Positions 1-7,465 of a stretch of DNA of 64,000 nt are shown piece after piece; positions within the stretch are counted from its first letter, which is position 1; every line of letters begins with the position of its first letter. This DNA comes from Atopostipes sp963558565 (GTDB lineage Bacteria; Bacillota; Bacilli; Lactobacillales; Carnobacteriaceae_A). Below the pieces are notes generated by a model, which saw nothing but the letters and a program-made list of their open reading frames with translations, was not told the origin of the DNA and ran no database searches. The position numbers and the translations under genes are program-made. Location: NCBI GenBank assembly GCA_963558565.1, contig CAUWGX010000004.1, positions 153,313-217,312 on the forward strand, given 5' to 3'.

Positions 1-90
1 ACGAAGGAGCTCTGGGAAGAAACGTCTGAAAGAATCGTCTCTTTAGACCAGCGCTTACGTTTAATTGAATATGAACTAGCGATTGTTTAG
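1..90 (+). CDS. C-terminal end of a small phage protein (partial)
   Basis: An open frame enters from the left edge and stops at 88-90, 13 bases before the holin start. The 29 visible residues are charged and amphipathic (ending in RLRLIEYELAIV), like the coiled-coil tail of the small proteins that often sit between the phage tail module and the holin. No family can be assigned from so little. Its position immediately ahead of the holin supports phage origin. Confidence 0.5.
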   Translation, partial: TKELWEETSERIVSLDQRLRLIEYELAIV

Positions 91-103
91 GAAGGAGCAG
101 GAG

Positions 104-349
104 ATGAAATTAAAAAATGAAACGTATGACGTGGGGAAGTGGTTGGTACTCATTTTCTTACCAGCCTTAGCAGTGTTACTCGGCGGTTTAGGCGACTTAT
201 ACGGCTGGACAAACACAGCAACGATTGTGACGACGGTGAACTTAGTGACCATTTTCTTAGGTTCCGTCTTACAAATTTCATCGAGTAAGTTTCATGGCGA
301 AAAAGAAAGCGGAGGAGGTGAGAGGGATGAAACAGAAAATACTCAATAG
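104..349 (+). CDS. Phage holin, Dp-1-like family
   Basis: Small membrane protein of about 81 residues that should form the membrane lesion releasing the endolysin. The pattern KNETYDVGKWLVLIFLPAL, a second hydrophobic segment around residues 40-58, and an ISSSKFH end resemble the Dp-1-type holins of streptococcal and other Lactobacillales phages. The ATG at 104 is chosen over one at 83 because it follows GGAGCAGGAG at the right distance, and 83 lies inside the upstream gene. The 3' end overlaps the endolysin start by 23 bases, as is typical of a lysis cassette. Confidence 0.8.
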   Translation: MKLKNETYDVGKWLVLIFLPALAVLLGGLGDLYGWTNTATIVTTVNLVTIFLGSVLQISSSKFHGEKESGGGERDETENTQ

Positions 350-1079
350 TGCGCGTTCATACTTAGGCACGCGGCAAGGAGATAATCGACATAAGGCCTT
401 GATTGATCAATACAATACGGTAAAGCCCCTTCCTGTCGGTTATCCGGTGAAGTATACCGATGACTGGTGTGCCGCTTTTGTGACCGTTGTTGGGGATATC
501 GCTGGCGCTGCTAAATATATCGGCCGAGAATGTGGTGTCCAACGGTTTAAAGCTATTTTTAAAAAGAAAGACATCTGGCAAGGACTCGTTAAACCCGCTT
601 CAGGAGACGTTGTAGTTTTTGATTGGCAAAAGAACGGCTGGGCAGATCATATTGGCTTTGTCGAAAAAGTAGAGGGAAACACCATCACAACGATTGAAGG
701 CAATACATCGAAGCAAGTGGCCAGAAGAACCTATCCTTGGAATGATTGGCGGATCGCTGGCTACGCTCGTCCTAAATATCCTCATAAACAGACCGCCAGT
801 CAATCTATCCGAGAGCTTGCGAATGCAGTGATTCGTGGTGATTGGGGCGATGGTGACGAGCGGCTAACGCGTTTGAATAATGCAGGATATGACGCTGGAG
901 CGGTCCAGCAGGAAGTGAACCGACTGCTTCAGGGAAGTAGCCACCGCAAATCGAATGAAACGATCGCTCAAGAAGTGATCCAAGGAAAATGGGCCGATGG
1001 CGATAAACGAAAGGACTTATTGACAGAGGCAGATTATGACTATGAAGAAGTGCAGAAAATTGTAAACCAATTGATGTAG
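327..1079 (+). CDS. Phage endolysin: CHAP-type amidase/peptidase with two Cpl-7 cell-wall repeats
   Basis: Peptidoglycan hydrolase of about 250 residues. Residues 1-150 form a CHAP/NlpC-P60-like domain with a catalytic Cys at 48 (in DDWCAAF), His at 108 (in ADHIGFV) and the polar partner EGN at 124-126. Two C-terminal repeats (about 160-201 and 210-250) carry the CW_7 pattern, with W-x-DGD/GD, a YD pair and QxxVNxL, known from the Cpl-7 lysozyme where it binds cell wall. The ATG at 327 has GGAGGAGGTG seven bases upstream; the in-frame ATG at 294 has no good site. A strong terminator follows. No further phage gene is seen to the right, so this is probably the end of a prophage or a domesticated lysis cassette. 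Confidence 0.88.
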   Translation: MKQKILNSARSYLGTRQGDNRHKALIDQYNTVKPLPVGYPVKYTDDWCAAFVTVVGDIAGAAKYIGRECGVQRFKAIFKKKDIWQGLVKPASGDVVVFDWQKNGWADHIGFVEKVEGNTITTIEGNTSKQVARRTYPWNDWRIAGYARPKYPHKQTASQSIRELANAVIRGDWGDGDERLTRLNNAGYDAGAVQQEVNRLLQGSSHRKSNETIAQEVIQGKWADGDKRKDLLTEADYDYEEVQKIVNQLM

Positions 1080-1113
1080 GAAGCTATGCCGTAAGAAGAT
1101 CGTGATAAAAAAG

Positions 1114-1166
1114 AAAAGCAGCTACAAGCGGGGAGAAATTCGCAGCTTGAGCTGCTTTTTTTGTGT
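1114..1166 (+). terminator. Rho-independent terminator after the lysis cassette
   Basis: AAAAGCAGCT(A)CAAGC at 1114-1129 pairs with GCTTGAGCTGCTTTT at 1144-1158 with one bulged base, followed by a run of T. Confidence 0.85.
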
Positions 1167-1216
1167 GTTCAATCAACATGATTGTATTTCTAAAATGAAA
1201 AAAAGGGGGCTTGATG

Positions 1217-1342
1217 AAACGTAATCGATATTCGTTTCGATAAGCGCACTTCTCGGTAAAACGAATTTAGGTTTCGCTTCGATGAACTGATTCCTTAGTA
1301 AAACGAATTCCAGTTACGTTTCGCCAAGAGTGGTTGGGCATG
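1217..1342. repeat. Three imperfect tandem units of about 42 bp
   Basis: The motif AAACG(A/T)AAT followed 10-20 bases later by a TTCG/CGTTTCG element recurs with AAACG at 1217, 1259 and 1301, exactly 42 bases apart. The units share the pattern taAAACGAATt...gTTTCGctTCGA but differ at many positions. They lie between the phage terminator and the host RpiR gene. Function is unknown; a decayed repeat or a prophage-junction element is possible. Confidence 0.55.
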
Positions 1343-1401
1343 TGAGAAGAGGCCGTTTTGTTACTATACTAAATAAAAAATATTTTTGTAACAGGGATCA
1401 A

Positions 1402-1410
1402 TGTTATAAT
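1402..1410 (+). promoter_or_regulatory. Extended -10 promoter for the RpiR-type gene
   Basis: TGTTATAAT is an extended -10 (TGn plus a perfect TATAAT). No good -35 sits 17 bases upstream, which extended -10 promoters tolerate. This leaves a leader of about 135 bases before the start at 1553. Confidence 0.45.
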
Positions 1411-1552
1411 TGTTAACAGAGACTATTTAAATCCCAGAAAAAGGAGCATGGATCTTTCAAAGAGGATATAGAATGTAAAAAAATAGGTTGAACATTTGAT
1501 AAAAAATATGTGCAGCTATAAATGCTATGAAAAATAAAGTAGGTGAATAACA

Positions 1553-2242
1553 ATGGATTTCAAAAATATATTTGAAAAATATCATTTAACGCATACGGAG
1601 CAAAATGTTTTAGAATATTTGCTTGATAACATGGACCGAGAATTGACTATTCGTAATTTAGCGGATGAGACACACGTTTCGACCGCTTTAATCAGTAAAA
1701 TGGCAAAGAAAATGAGTTTATCTGGGTATACGGAAATGCTATATTACATACGGCAAACGAAACAAAATTATGAAAAGTTGCAACAAAGTGATATGGTCAA
1801 ACAACATGGGGATGCTTTTTTAGAAATTTTAAAAGAGTATCAAGAAAAGCTTATTACAGTAGTAGGGATTGGATATTCTCATAATATCGCAAACTACATG
1901 GCTGATTATTTTAATTTATATGGCTTTCGTTCAACGTCTAATTTTCATCATCAATTTTTACGAGAATCATTGAGTAAAGAACTATTAATAATATTTATAT
2001 CAAATTCAGGAAATACAAAAGAGCTATGTGACTATGCGAAAGAAGCTTCTGAAAAGGGTGTAGAGTATGTATTAATTACTGGTAATCCAAATTCAGAAAT
2101 GCAATATGAGGCTCGTTATACTATCTGTACCAATGATTATTATGTGTTTAGATATACAGAGTATAAGCCTCAACTGTTTTTCGGAAATACCTTAAATCTA
2201 TTTGAAAGTCTTATGGCCTATTCTCTTCAGAACCTGCAGTAA
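1553..2242 (+). CDS. RpiR/MurR-family transcriptional regulator (HTH + SIS)
   Basis: Regulator of 229 residues with an N-terminal RpiR-type helix-turn-helix (about 10-75, with VSTALISKMAKKMSLSGY as recognition region) and a SIS sugar-phosphate-binding domain (about 95-225, with the IFISNSGNTKEL loop). Family members sense phosphosugars. It is shorter than the usual 280 residues, mainly in the linker. Its location upstream of a nucleoside permease, hydrolase and ribokinase suggests that ribose phosphate or a nucleoside product is the effector. This is inference; the gene has its own terminator and is not cotranscribed with them. Confidence 0.85.
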   Translation: MDFKNIFEKYHLTHTEQNVLEYLLDNMDRELTIRNLADETHVSTALISKMAKKMSLSGYTEMLYYIRQTKQNYEKLQQSDMVKQHGDAFLEILKEYQEKLITVVGIGYSHNIANYMADYFNLYGFRSTSNFHHQFLRESLSKELLIIFISNSGNTKELCDYAKEASEKGVEYVLITGNPNSEMQYEARYTICTNDYYVFRYTEYKPQLFFGNTLNLFESLMAYSLQNLQ

Positions 2243-2253
2243 TTTTTCAGATT

Positions 2254-2301
2254 AAACAGATAGAAGTTATAGGGCTTAATTCAGTCTTCTATCTGTTTTT
2301 T
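2254..2301 (+). terminator. Rho-independent terminator after the RpiR-type gene
   Basis: AAACAGATAGAAG at 2254-2266 pairs with CTTCTATCTGTTT from 2286, followed by a T run. Confidence 0.85.
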
Positions 2302-2312
2302 ATGGTGTTACT

Positions 2313-2335
2313 TTGTTTACAATTTGAGTAAACAA
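2313..2335. promoter_or_regulatory. Candidate operator, perfect inverted repeat
   Basis: TTGTTTAC, seven bases, GTAAACAA forms a perfect 8-bp inverted repeat upstream of the TATAAT at 2385-2390 and the MFS gene. It is a plausible site for the RpiR-type regulator encoded just upstream. That assignment is inference from position. Confidence 0.45.
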
Positions 2336-2396
2336 GTTAAGTAATGGCAAAAAACGTCTAATTTTTTATTTTTATATGCTAATCTATAATTACAAA

Positions 2397-2411
2397 AGAA
2401 AAGCGCTTTCT
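2397..2411. promoter_or_regulatory. cre-like site (CcpA)
   Basis: AGAAAAGCGCTTTCT, a near-palindrome around a central GCGC, resembles CcpA-binding cre sites. It lies just downstream of a TATAAT (2385-2390), a position that would give catabolite repression of the MFS-rihC-rbsK operon. Confidence 0.6.
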
Positions 2412-2436
2412 AAATAAAGTTTAAGGAGAATGACAT

Positions 2437-3615
2437 TTGGAAAAAGAAATGAAACCGATGAATAAGTTTGCACTGCTGTCAATATCTTTTTTGTTGACAA
2501 CAGCATACGCGATCAACCCGGGAATCCCTCAGATGATGGAGCACTTTCCGAATCAAACAGAAGCACAGATACAGATATTAGCGACAGTTCCAGCCTTTTC
2601 TGTCATGATTATAGTGTTGCTGAGTAACGAAGTGACTAAATTAATCGGGAATAAACGTACGGTACAATTAGGATTATTGTTAGCTGGGATATTTGGTCCT
2701 TTGCCCGTGTTTTTAAATAATTATTATATGATCTTAGTTTCTAGAGTATTATTAGGCGTTGGATTTGGATTAATTAATTCATTAGCTGTTAGTTTAATCA
2801 GTTATTTCTTTTCAGGAACAGAAGAAGCCTCGATGATGGGGCTACGAAGTGCATCAGAAAGTATTGGCCAGTCCTTGCTGACATTATTTGCAGGCTATTT
2901 AATTTCTTGGGGCGGATGGAGATATTCATTTTTAGTCTATTTGATAGCGATTCCAATTCTTATTCTGTTTACGATCTATGTACCTAAAGTTGATGGAGAT
3001 GATGAGGAAGAAGAGGGAAGTAAAGAGACCTCTAAGTCTAAGTTAAACACCAGCGTGATTTTTTATGCAATAGCTTTATTTATAGTCGTTGGTTCTTACG
3101 TCGGAATTCGTGTTCGTATTCCATTGATTATGGAACAGAGAGGTTTAGGGACTGAAGTAGCTTCCAGTCAAATATTAAGTATGATCCCATTCTTAGGGTT
3201 AATTATTGGAATTATCTTTGGAAAAGTTTATGCGTTATTAAGAAAATACTTACTCATGACCGGAGCAGTTTTAATGGCTATAGGTTATCTTGTTATTGGT
3301 TTAGCTACTTCTTATTGGCTCGTATTTTTAGGAGGATTTATCGTAGGAGTAGGTTACCCATTAATTATTAGTGGTACGTTTACTTTTGTTTCTACCTTTG
3401 CTCCGGATGGATCGGAAACTTTTGCAACATCGATTATTTTATTTGGGATCAATATGGGGTCGTTTTTATCCCCCTACCTATTACAATGGATTGATACTCT
3501 TACAAACAGTACCAGTTTAATTACACCATTTTATGTTTATGCAGTATTATTAATTATCTTTGGAATACTTAGCTATATCAACCTTCGAAGAGTAGAGAAT
3601 AATCAATTAAATTAA
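2437..3615 (+). CDS. MFS permease, probably for a nucleoside or related compound
   Basis: Integral membrane protein of 392 residues with about 12 hydrophobic segments and an acidic cytoplasmic loop in the middle (near 190-205, DGDDEEEEG), the usual break between the two six-helix halves of the major facilitator superfamily. The first loop has an MFS-like GNKRTVQLG stretch. The TTG start at 2437 follows AAGGAG by eight bases. The rihC-like hydrolase and ribokinase downstream point to uptake of a ribonucleoside. The substrate is inferred from context; the fold is clear. Confidence 0.8.
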   Translation: MEKEMKPMNKFALLSISFLLTTAYAINPGIPQMMEHFPNQTEAQIQILATVPAFSVMIIVLLSNEVTKLIGNKRTVQLGLLLAGIFGPLPVFLNNYYMILVSRVLLGVGFGLINSLAVSLISYFFSGTEEASMMGLRSASESIGQSLLTLFAGYLISWGGWRYSFLVYLIAIPILILFTIYVPKVDGDDEEEEGSKETSKSKLNTSVIFYAIALFIVVGSYVGIRVRIPLIMEQRGLGTEVASSQILSMIPFLGLIIGIIFGKVYALLRKYLLMTGAVLMAIGYLVIGLATSYWLVFLGGFIVGVGYPLIISGTFTFVSTFAPDGSETFATSIILFGINMGSFLSPYLLQWIDTLTNSTSLITPFYVYAVLLIIFGILSYINLRRVENNQLN

Positions 3616-3640
3616 AAAATAAATAAAAGGAGAAACAGAA

Positions 3641-4546
3641 ATGATACCTATAATTTTAGATACTGATCCAGGAATTGATGATGCAGCAGCAATAGCTTTG
3701 GCCCTTAAGCATCCAGAAATCGATGTCAAACTCATCACTACGATGGTTGGAAACGTGGATGTTAATAAGACTACCGACAATGCTTTAAGATTAGTTGAGT
3801 TCTTTGATTCAGACGTTCCTGTGGCTAAAGGCGCAGCAGAACCACTGATACGAGAAGTTGAAGACGCTTCATATGCTCATGGCGAGACGGGTATGGACGG
3901 CTATGATTTTCCTGAAATTACTAGAGAACCTCTTGAAATTCATGCGGTCGAAGCCATGAGAGAAACTTTGGAGCAGTCTGAAGAACCACTTACATTGGTG
4001 GCCATTGGTGCACTTACAAATGTTGCCTTATTAGTAAAAATGTACCCAGAAGTGTTAAAAAATATTAAAGAAGTTATTTTAATGGGCGGCGCATTAAGTG
4101 GTGGGAATACACAAAGTGCTTCTGAATTTAATATATATGCGGACCCACATGCTGCCAAAATTGTATTCGATTCGGGACTTCCGCTAACTATGATTGGATT
4201 AGATGTGACAGCCAATACTTTGCTTCAAAAAGAAGTTGTTATGGAGATTAAAGACGCCAATAAGGCAGGGAATATGTTCTATAATATTTTTAATCACTAT
4301 CGAGGAGGCAGTATAGAAACAGGTTTGAGAATTCATGATGCTTGTGTGATTTATTATTTACTGCACAGAGACAAAACAGAAACAGAAGATTACTATATTG
4401 ATATCGCAGTAGATGGACCAGCAATGGGAGCGACGGTAGCAGATATTCGAGATGCTTACCATCCTGGGAAAACGAATTGCACAGTCGGTCTTCAATTTGA
4501 CGTAGAGCATTTTAATCATTGGTTCCTAGAAGAAATTAAAAAATAA
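3641..4546 (+). CDS. rihC: Ribonucleoside hydrolase, RihC-like
   Basis: Cytoplasmic N-ribohydrolase of 301 residues that splits ribonucleosides into base plus ribose. The N-terminal DTDPGIDDA calcium/ribose motif is intact, followed by AGN-type MVGNVDV, HGETGMDGYDF, LVAIGALTNVALL, VILMGGA and AEFN-type SEFNIYADPHAA blocks and a late RIHDACVI histidine motif. The whole pattern resembles E. coli RihC more than RihA or RihB. The ATG follows AAAAGGAG. It sits 25 bases after the permease and is followed by a hairpin and ribokinase, so ribose released here would be phosphorylated next. Confidence 0.9.
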   Translation: MIPIILDTDPGIDDAAAIALALKHPEIDVKLITTMVGNVDVNKTTDNALRLVEFFDSDVPVAKGAAEPLIREVEDASYAHGETGMDGYDFPEITREPLEIHAVEAMRETLEQSEEPLTLVAIGALTNVALLVKMYPEVLKNIKEVILMGGALSGGNTQSASEFNIYADPHAAKIVFDSGLPLTMIGLDVTANTLLQKEVVMEIKDANKAGNMFYNIFNHYRGGSIETGLRIHDACVIYYLLHRDKTETEDYYIDIAVDGPAMGATVADIRDAYHPGKTNCTVGLQFDVEHFNHWFLEEIKK

Positions 4547-4561
4547 GTCGTTAAATATGAC

Positions 4562-4594
4562 CAGACCTCTTGTTTTCAAAGAGGTCTGATTTTT
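4562..4594 (+). terminator. Hairpin with T run between rihC and rbsK (attenuator-like)
   Basis: CAGACCTCTT at 4562-4571 and AAGAGGTCTG at 4579-4588 form a 10-bp stem with a 7-base loop, followed by ATTTTT. It lies directly before the ribosome site of rbsK (AGAGGAG), so it would lower rbsK transcription relative to rihC or protect the upstream mRNA end. Confidence 0.75.
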
Positions 4595-4609
4595 AGAGGA
4601 GTGAGATTT

Positions 4610-5521
4610 ATGAGTCGTGTAATTGTAGTCGGGAGTATAAATATAGATATGGTGATGACTACTGAAAAATTGCCTAAAATTGGAGAAACGATTTTGGGAG
4701 AAAATATGAATTATTATATGGGAGGTAAAGGTTCCAATCAAGCTGTAGCTTCTGCACGTATGGGTCTGCCCGTAAAATTATTTGCTAGTGTAGGGGATGA
4801 TACATTTGGCGAAAAAGCACTGAAACATTTGGCTGCCGAATCTGTTGATACTTCAGATGTTTCAATAGAAAAGAACGTTTTTACCGGCTTAGCCTCAATA
4901 TTTAGTATAAATACTGATAATTCAATTGTTGTATTACCAGGCGCAAATATGCTCCTTGAAATGACCCAAGCCTTTAAAAATTATATTCAAGAAGGAGATG
5001 TTATCCTTTCACAATTGGAAGTTCCTATTCCAACGGTGAAAGAATACTTTGAAGTTGCTCAAGAAAAAGGTTGTACAACGATATTAAATCCTGCTCCTTT
5101 TCATGAAGTCTTTCTTGATTTTATACATTTAATTGATATTATCACCCCAAACGAGACAGAATTTGAGCATATGATCGGGAAAGAAATCCATTCAGAAAAC
5201 GTTGAAGAAGAGATGATTAAGTGGAGTAAACAATTTTCAACAACTTTAATTTTAACGCGAGGCTCTGAAGGAGTATCTTATGTAGAAAATAATGAAGTTC
5301 ATACAATAAATGCTCATCAGGTAGCGGTAGAAGATACGACGGGGGCTGGCGATACTTTTAATGGAATTTTGACAAGTCTATTAGCTAAAGGGTTTAGCCT
5401 TAGAGATGCTGTCCGCTATGCCAATTTTGGAGCAGCTTTGTCCACGACAAAAGTAGGAGCTCAAACAGGAATGCCCTATTATGAAGACCTCATGGAACTA
5501 CTAAAAATGACATCAAACTAA
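4610..5521 (+). CDS. rbsK: Ribokinase
   Basis: PfkB-family kinase of about 303 residues converting ribose to ribose 5-phosphate with ATP. Visible signatures are the N-terminal VVVGSINIDMV, the GGKGSNQAVASARMG sugar-binding motif, ITPNETE, and the catalytic anion-hole and base motif DTTGAGDTFNG. ATG at 4610 is preferred to the GTG at 4601 because AGGAG sits eight bases upstream. It is the last gene of the permease-hydrolase-kinase operon and is closed by a terminator at 5570-5611. Confidence 0.92.
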   Translation: MSRVIVVGSINIDMVMTTEKLPKIGETILGENMNYYMGGKGSNQAVASARMGLPVKLFASVGDDTFGEKALKHLAAESVDTSDVSIEKNVFTGLASIFSINTDNSIVVLPGANMLLEMTQAFKNYIQEGDVILSQLEVPIPTVKEYFEVAQEKGCTTILNPAPFHEVFLDFIHLIDIITPNETEFEHMIGKEIHSENVEEEMIKWSKQFSTTLILTRGSEGVSYVENNEVHTINAHQVAVEDTTGAGDTFNGILTSLLAKGFSLRDAVRYANFGAALSTTKVGAQTGMPYYEDLMELLKMTSN

Positions 5522-5569
5522 GTTGTTTTGGAACAGACATTGTTTCAAAATCAATCAAGAGATTTTTAA

Positions 5570-5611
5570 TAGTAACAGAACAATGGTTTGAACGTTTTGT
5601 TACTATTTTTG
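5570..5611 (+). terminator. Terminator of the nucleoside operon
   Basis: TAGTAACAGAAC at 5570-5581 pairs with GTTTTGTTACTA at 5594-5605 (one G-U pair), followed by five T. A weaker stem lies at 5524-5550. Confidence 0.8.
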
Positions 5612-5723
5612 TCTTTAAAATATATTCCAAAATCATGATCGTTATCTATTAAATTTAAGCTTTTTCAATATAACGATGTCATTAGCTACAAATATAAGTA
5701 TAGTTATAAGGGGGTAATATTGG

Positions 5724-6021
5724 ATGATGATGACACCCATAAAGGTTAATTATAGGAATGAGTGGTACGGCTGTTAAATCATCTGTCGGAAATAAAACAG
5801 AATCTCCTTATGAAATAGATTTTAATAACATAGTAATAAACGGCCAAAATTATGGTGAATTATATTCTTTCGGTACCATCGCACCTAGTTCCAATAGAAT
5901 GTTAAAAATGGAGATCCCTAGACTTTCAAATAATGAAGAAGTACATCAATTGGGGACAGAGGAGAACTTAATAGTGTCGAAAAATTTTCGCCTATTTAAT
6001 CGTTCGAGTTTAACGATGTAA
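5724..6021 (+). pseudogene. Small unknown gene, probably frameshifted
   Basis: A strong ribosome site (AGGGGG at 5709-5714) precedes three tandem ATGs at 5724-5732, but this frame stops at 5775-5777 after 17 codons. The overlapping +1 frame continues from about 5758 to 6021 with a plausible, non-repetitive protein (INGQNYGELYSFGTIAP, then IPRLSNN) and has no ribosome site of its own. The simplest reading is one gene of about 98 codons with a frameshift near 5760. A strong terminator at 6038-6081 follows. I do not recognise the protein; two independent ORFs are also possible. Confidence 0.4.
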
Positions 6022-6037
6022 ATATTAGAATATAACC

Positions 6038-6081
6038 AAAAGAGTCTCGTCGGAAATATAATTCTGACGAGACTCTTTTTT
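6038..6081. terminator. Rho-independent terminator, long stem
   Basis: AAAAGAGTCTCGTCGGAA at 6038-6055 pairs almost perfectly with TTCTGACGAGACTCTTTT from 6062, followed by T. It may also stop transcription arriving from the minus-strand regulator gene. Confidence 0.85.
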
Positions 6082-6189
6082 ATTAATCTATAATCCTCTA
6101 GTTAAACTCGAGAACTTTTCTAATTATAATGATTATCAAATTAATGATATGTTGCTTTAATTAATATATTAAAAGACCGCTCAATGAAA

Positions 6190-7272
6190 TTATACTTCAT
6201 TTTCTAAAGAAGACAAAAAACTTTCTGAGAAATCGGGATGGACAGATTCATTAGTTTTAGTACTCAATAGAGCTCCCTCATAAGCATACTTTAAAATAAC
6301 TTCCCATGAATGGTTATAAAACAGTCCCCAAATAACCACAGCAGTGAAGACTGCAGTAGTCCCGTTCAAATTGTATTTTGATACTACTTCTCTTTTTACA
6401 TTATAGCTTTCTTTTTCAGAACTAAAAAAGAGACCGTCTTTTATTGAAAATACAATTAAATTTTTTACGTTCTTTTCTCGAATAAATTTTCCAGCGTCCT
6501 CTAAATTATTATAAGGCTCATTATAATACGACATAATTAACTTTAATTCTTCAAAAGTAATAATTAAAGTATCTATTTTATCTAAAACATTAAAAATGCG
6601 ATCAATTTTATTTAAAGAAACTGATTTAACAATTAGAGGGATAGTGACATGGTTACAAATATACTCAATTGTCTCTTCAGATAAACTGTCATCAAAGACA
6701 CAATAAGTAGAATTATTTATTCTGTCTAAATATCTGTTTATAAAAGTGGGAGTTATGTTTTTTATAATATCCATATCATCAATACCAAATTTTTCATTTT
6801 CATGCATACTTTCAAAATATAAATATGAGGAAGTATTCTCACCCTCTATTCTTTCACAACATTCTATATCTAGATTATTTAACTGAGAGTCATTTACAAA
6901 AGCTTCACCATAAGCATCTTTTCCATAAACAGATATAAAATTGTTAGAAATACCTAGTTTCGTTAACGATAACGCCGTGTTTCTACCTACTCCTCCTAAA
7001 TAATGTTCAATTTTCCCAGGATTTGAGTTATTTAAAAGAATTTCTTCTTCTGGCACCCCAATAATATCAATATTAATTGCACCTATAACACTTACAATTT
7101 TATCTTTATTAAGTAAGTAGCCTCTACCTTTAATGTATCCTTTTCTAAATAAATTATGGATATGTGTTGCAATTGCGGCTCGTGAAACACCTAAAATACT
7201 TGCTAATTCTTTTTGTGAAATTAATGGGTTTTTTTCGATGATTTTTAGTATTTCTCTTTCGCGATTTGTCAT
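6190..7272 (-). CDS. HTH regulator fused to a catalytically dead PfkB-family kinase
   Basis: Protein of 360 residues. Residues 1-55 are a winged helix-turn-helix (SQKELASILGVSRAAIATH), and residues 60-355 are a PfkB fold most like the PsuK/YeiI branch. The ligand-side motif LGGVGRNTALSLTKLG is kept, but the catalytic NGAGD motif is NGTTA (Ala about 307 replaces the Asp base), and the kinase PNE motif is replaced by an ITFEE stretch. The sequence therefore predicts sugar binding without phosphoryl transfer. It is divergent from the active paralogue at 7466 across a palindrome and a promoter. My reading is a local repressor or activator that senses the pathway substrate. Related E. coli proteins (YeiI) have the same domain order. 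Confidence 0.85.
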   Translation of the reverse strand: MTNREREILKIIEKNPLISQKELASILGVSRAAIATHIHNLFRKGYIKGRGYLLNKDKIVSVIGAINIDIIGVPEEEILLNNSNPGKIEHYLGGVGRNTALSLTKLGISNNFISVYGKDAYGEAFVNDSQLNNLDIECCERIEGENTSSYLYFESMHENEKFGIDDMDIIKNITPTFINRYLDRINNSTYCVFDDSLSEETIEYICNHVTIPLIVKSVSLNKIDRIFNVLDKIDTLIITFEELKLIMSYYNEPYNNLEDAGKFIREKNVKNLIVFSIKDGLFFSSEKESYNVKREVVSKYNLNGTTAVFTAVVIWGLFYNHSWEVILKYAYEGALLSTKTNESVHPDFSESFLSSLENEV

Positions 7273-7339
7273 TAAAATATCAGCCCTATCTATAAATTAA
7301 AGTGTTCTAATTATATTTACAACTATACTACCACAACTG

Positions 7340-7367
7340 TAAAAACTAAACAATGGTTTAGTTTTTA
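7340..7367. promoter_or_regulatory. Probable operator: 12-bp perfect palindrome arms
   Basis: TAAAAACTAAAC and GTTTAGTTTTTA flank a 4-base centre (AATG). The palindrome ends nine bases before the -35 of the operon promoter and lies between the divergent regulator and kinase genes, the expected place for the binding site of the dead-kinase regulator. Confidence 0.7.
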
Positions 7368-7375
7368 AACTATTG

Positions 7376-7404
7376 TTGACTTAAATGAAAGCCCATTCTA
7401 CAAT
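7376..7404 (+). promoter_or_regulatory. Sigma-A promoter of the PsuK-like operon
   Basis: TTGACT at 7376-7381, exactly 17 bases, TACAAT at 7399-7404. A degenerate cre-like stretch (TGAAAGCCCATTCT) fills the spacer. Confidence 0.75.
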
Positions 7405-7417
7405 TATATGCGTAAGA

Positions 7418-7431
7418 GGAAAGCGCATTCC
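7418..7431. promoter_or_regulatory. cre-like site just downstream of the promoter
   Basis: GGAAAGCGCATTCC, with the central AAAGCG core, lies just past the expected transcription start, where bound CcpA would block elongation. Confidence 0.5.
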
Positions 7432-7465
7432 GAAACGAAATCCAGAAGAGAGGACAAGATAAAAA

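Noticed and set aside
7386..7399. Second cre site in the promoter spacer
   Set aside because: TGAAAGCCCATTCT lacks the central CG that cre sites require; noted only as a degenerate look-alike.
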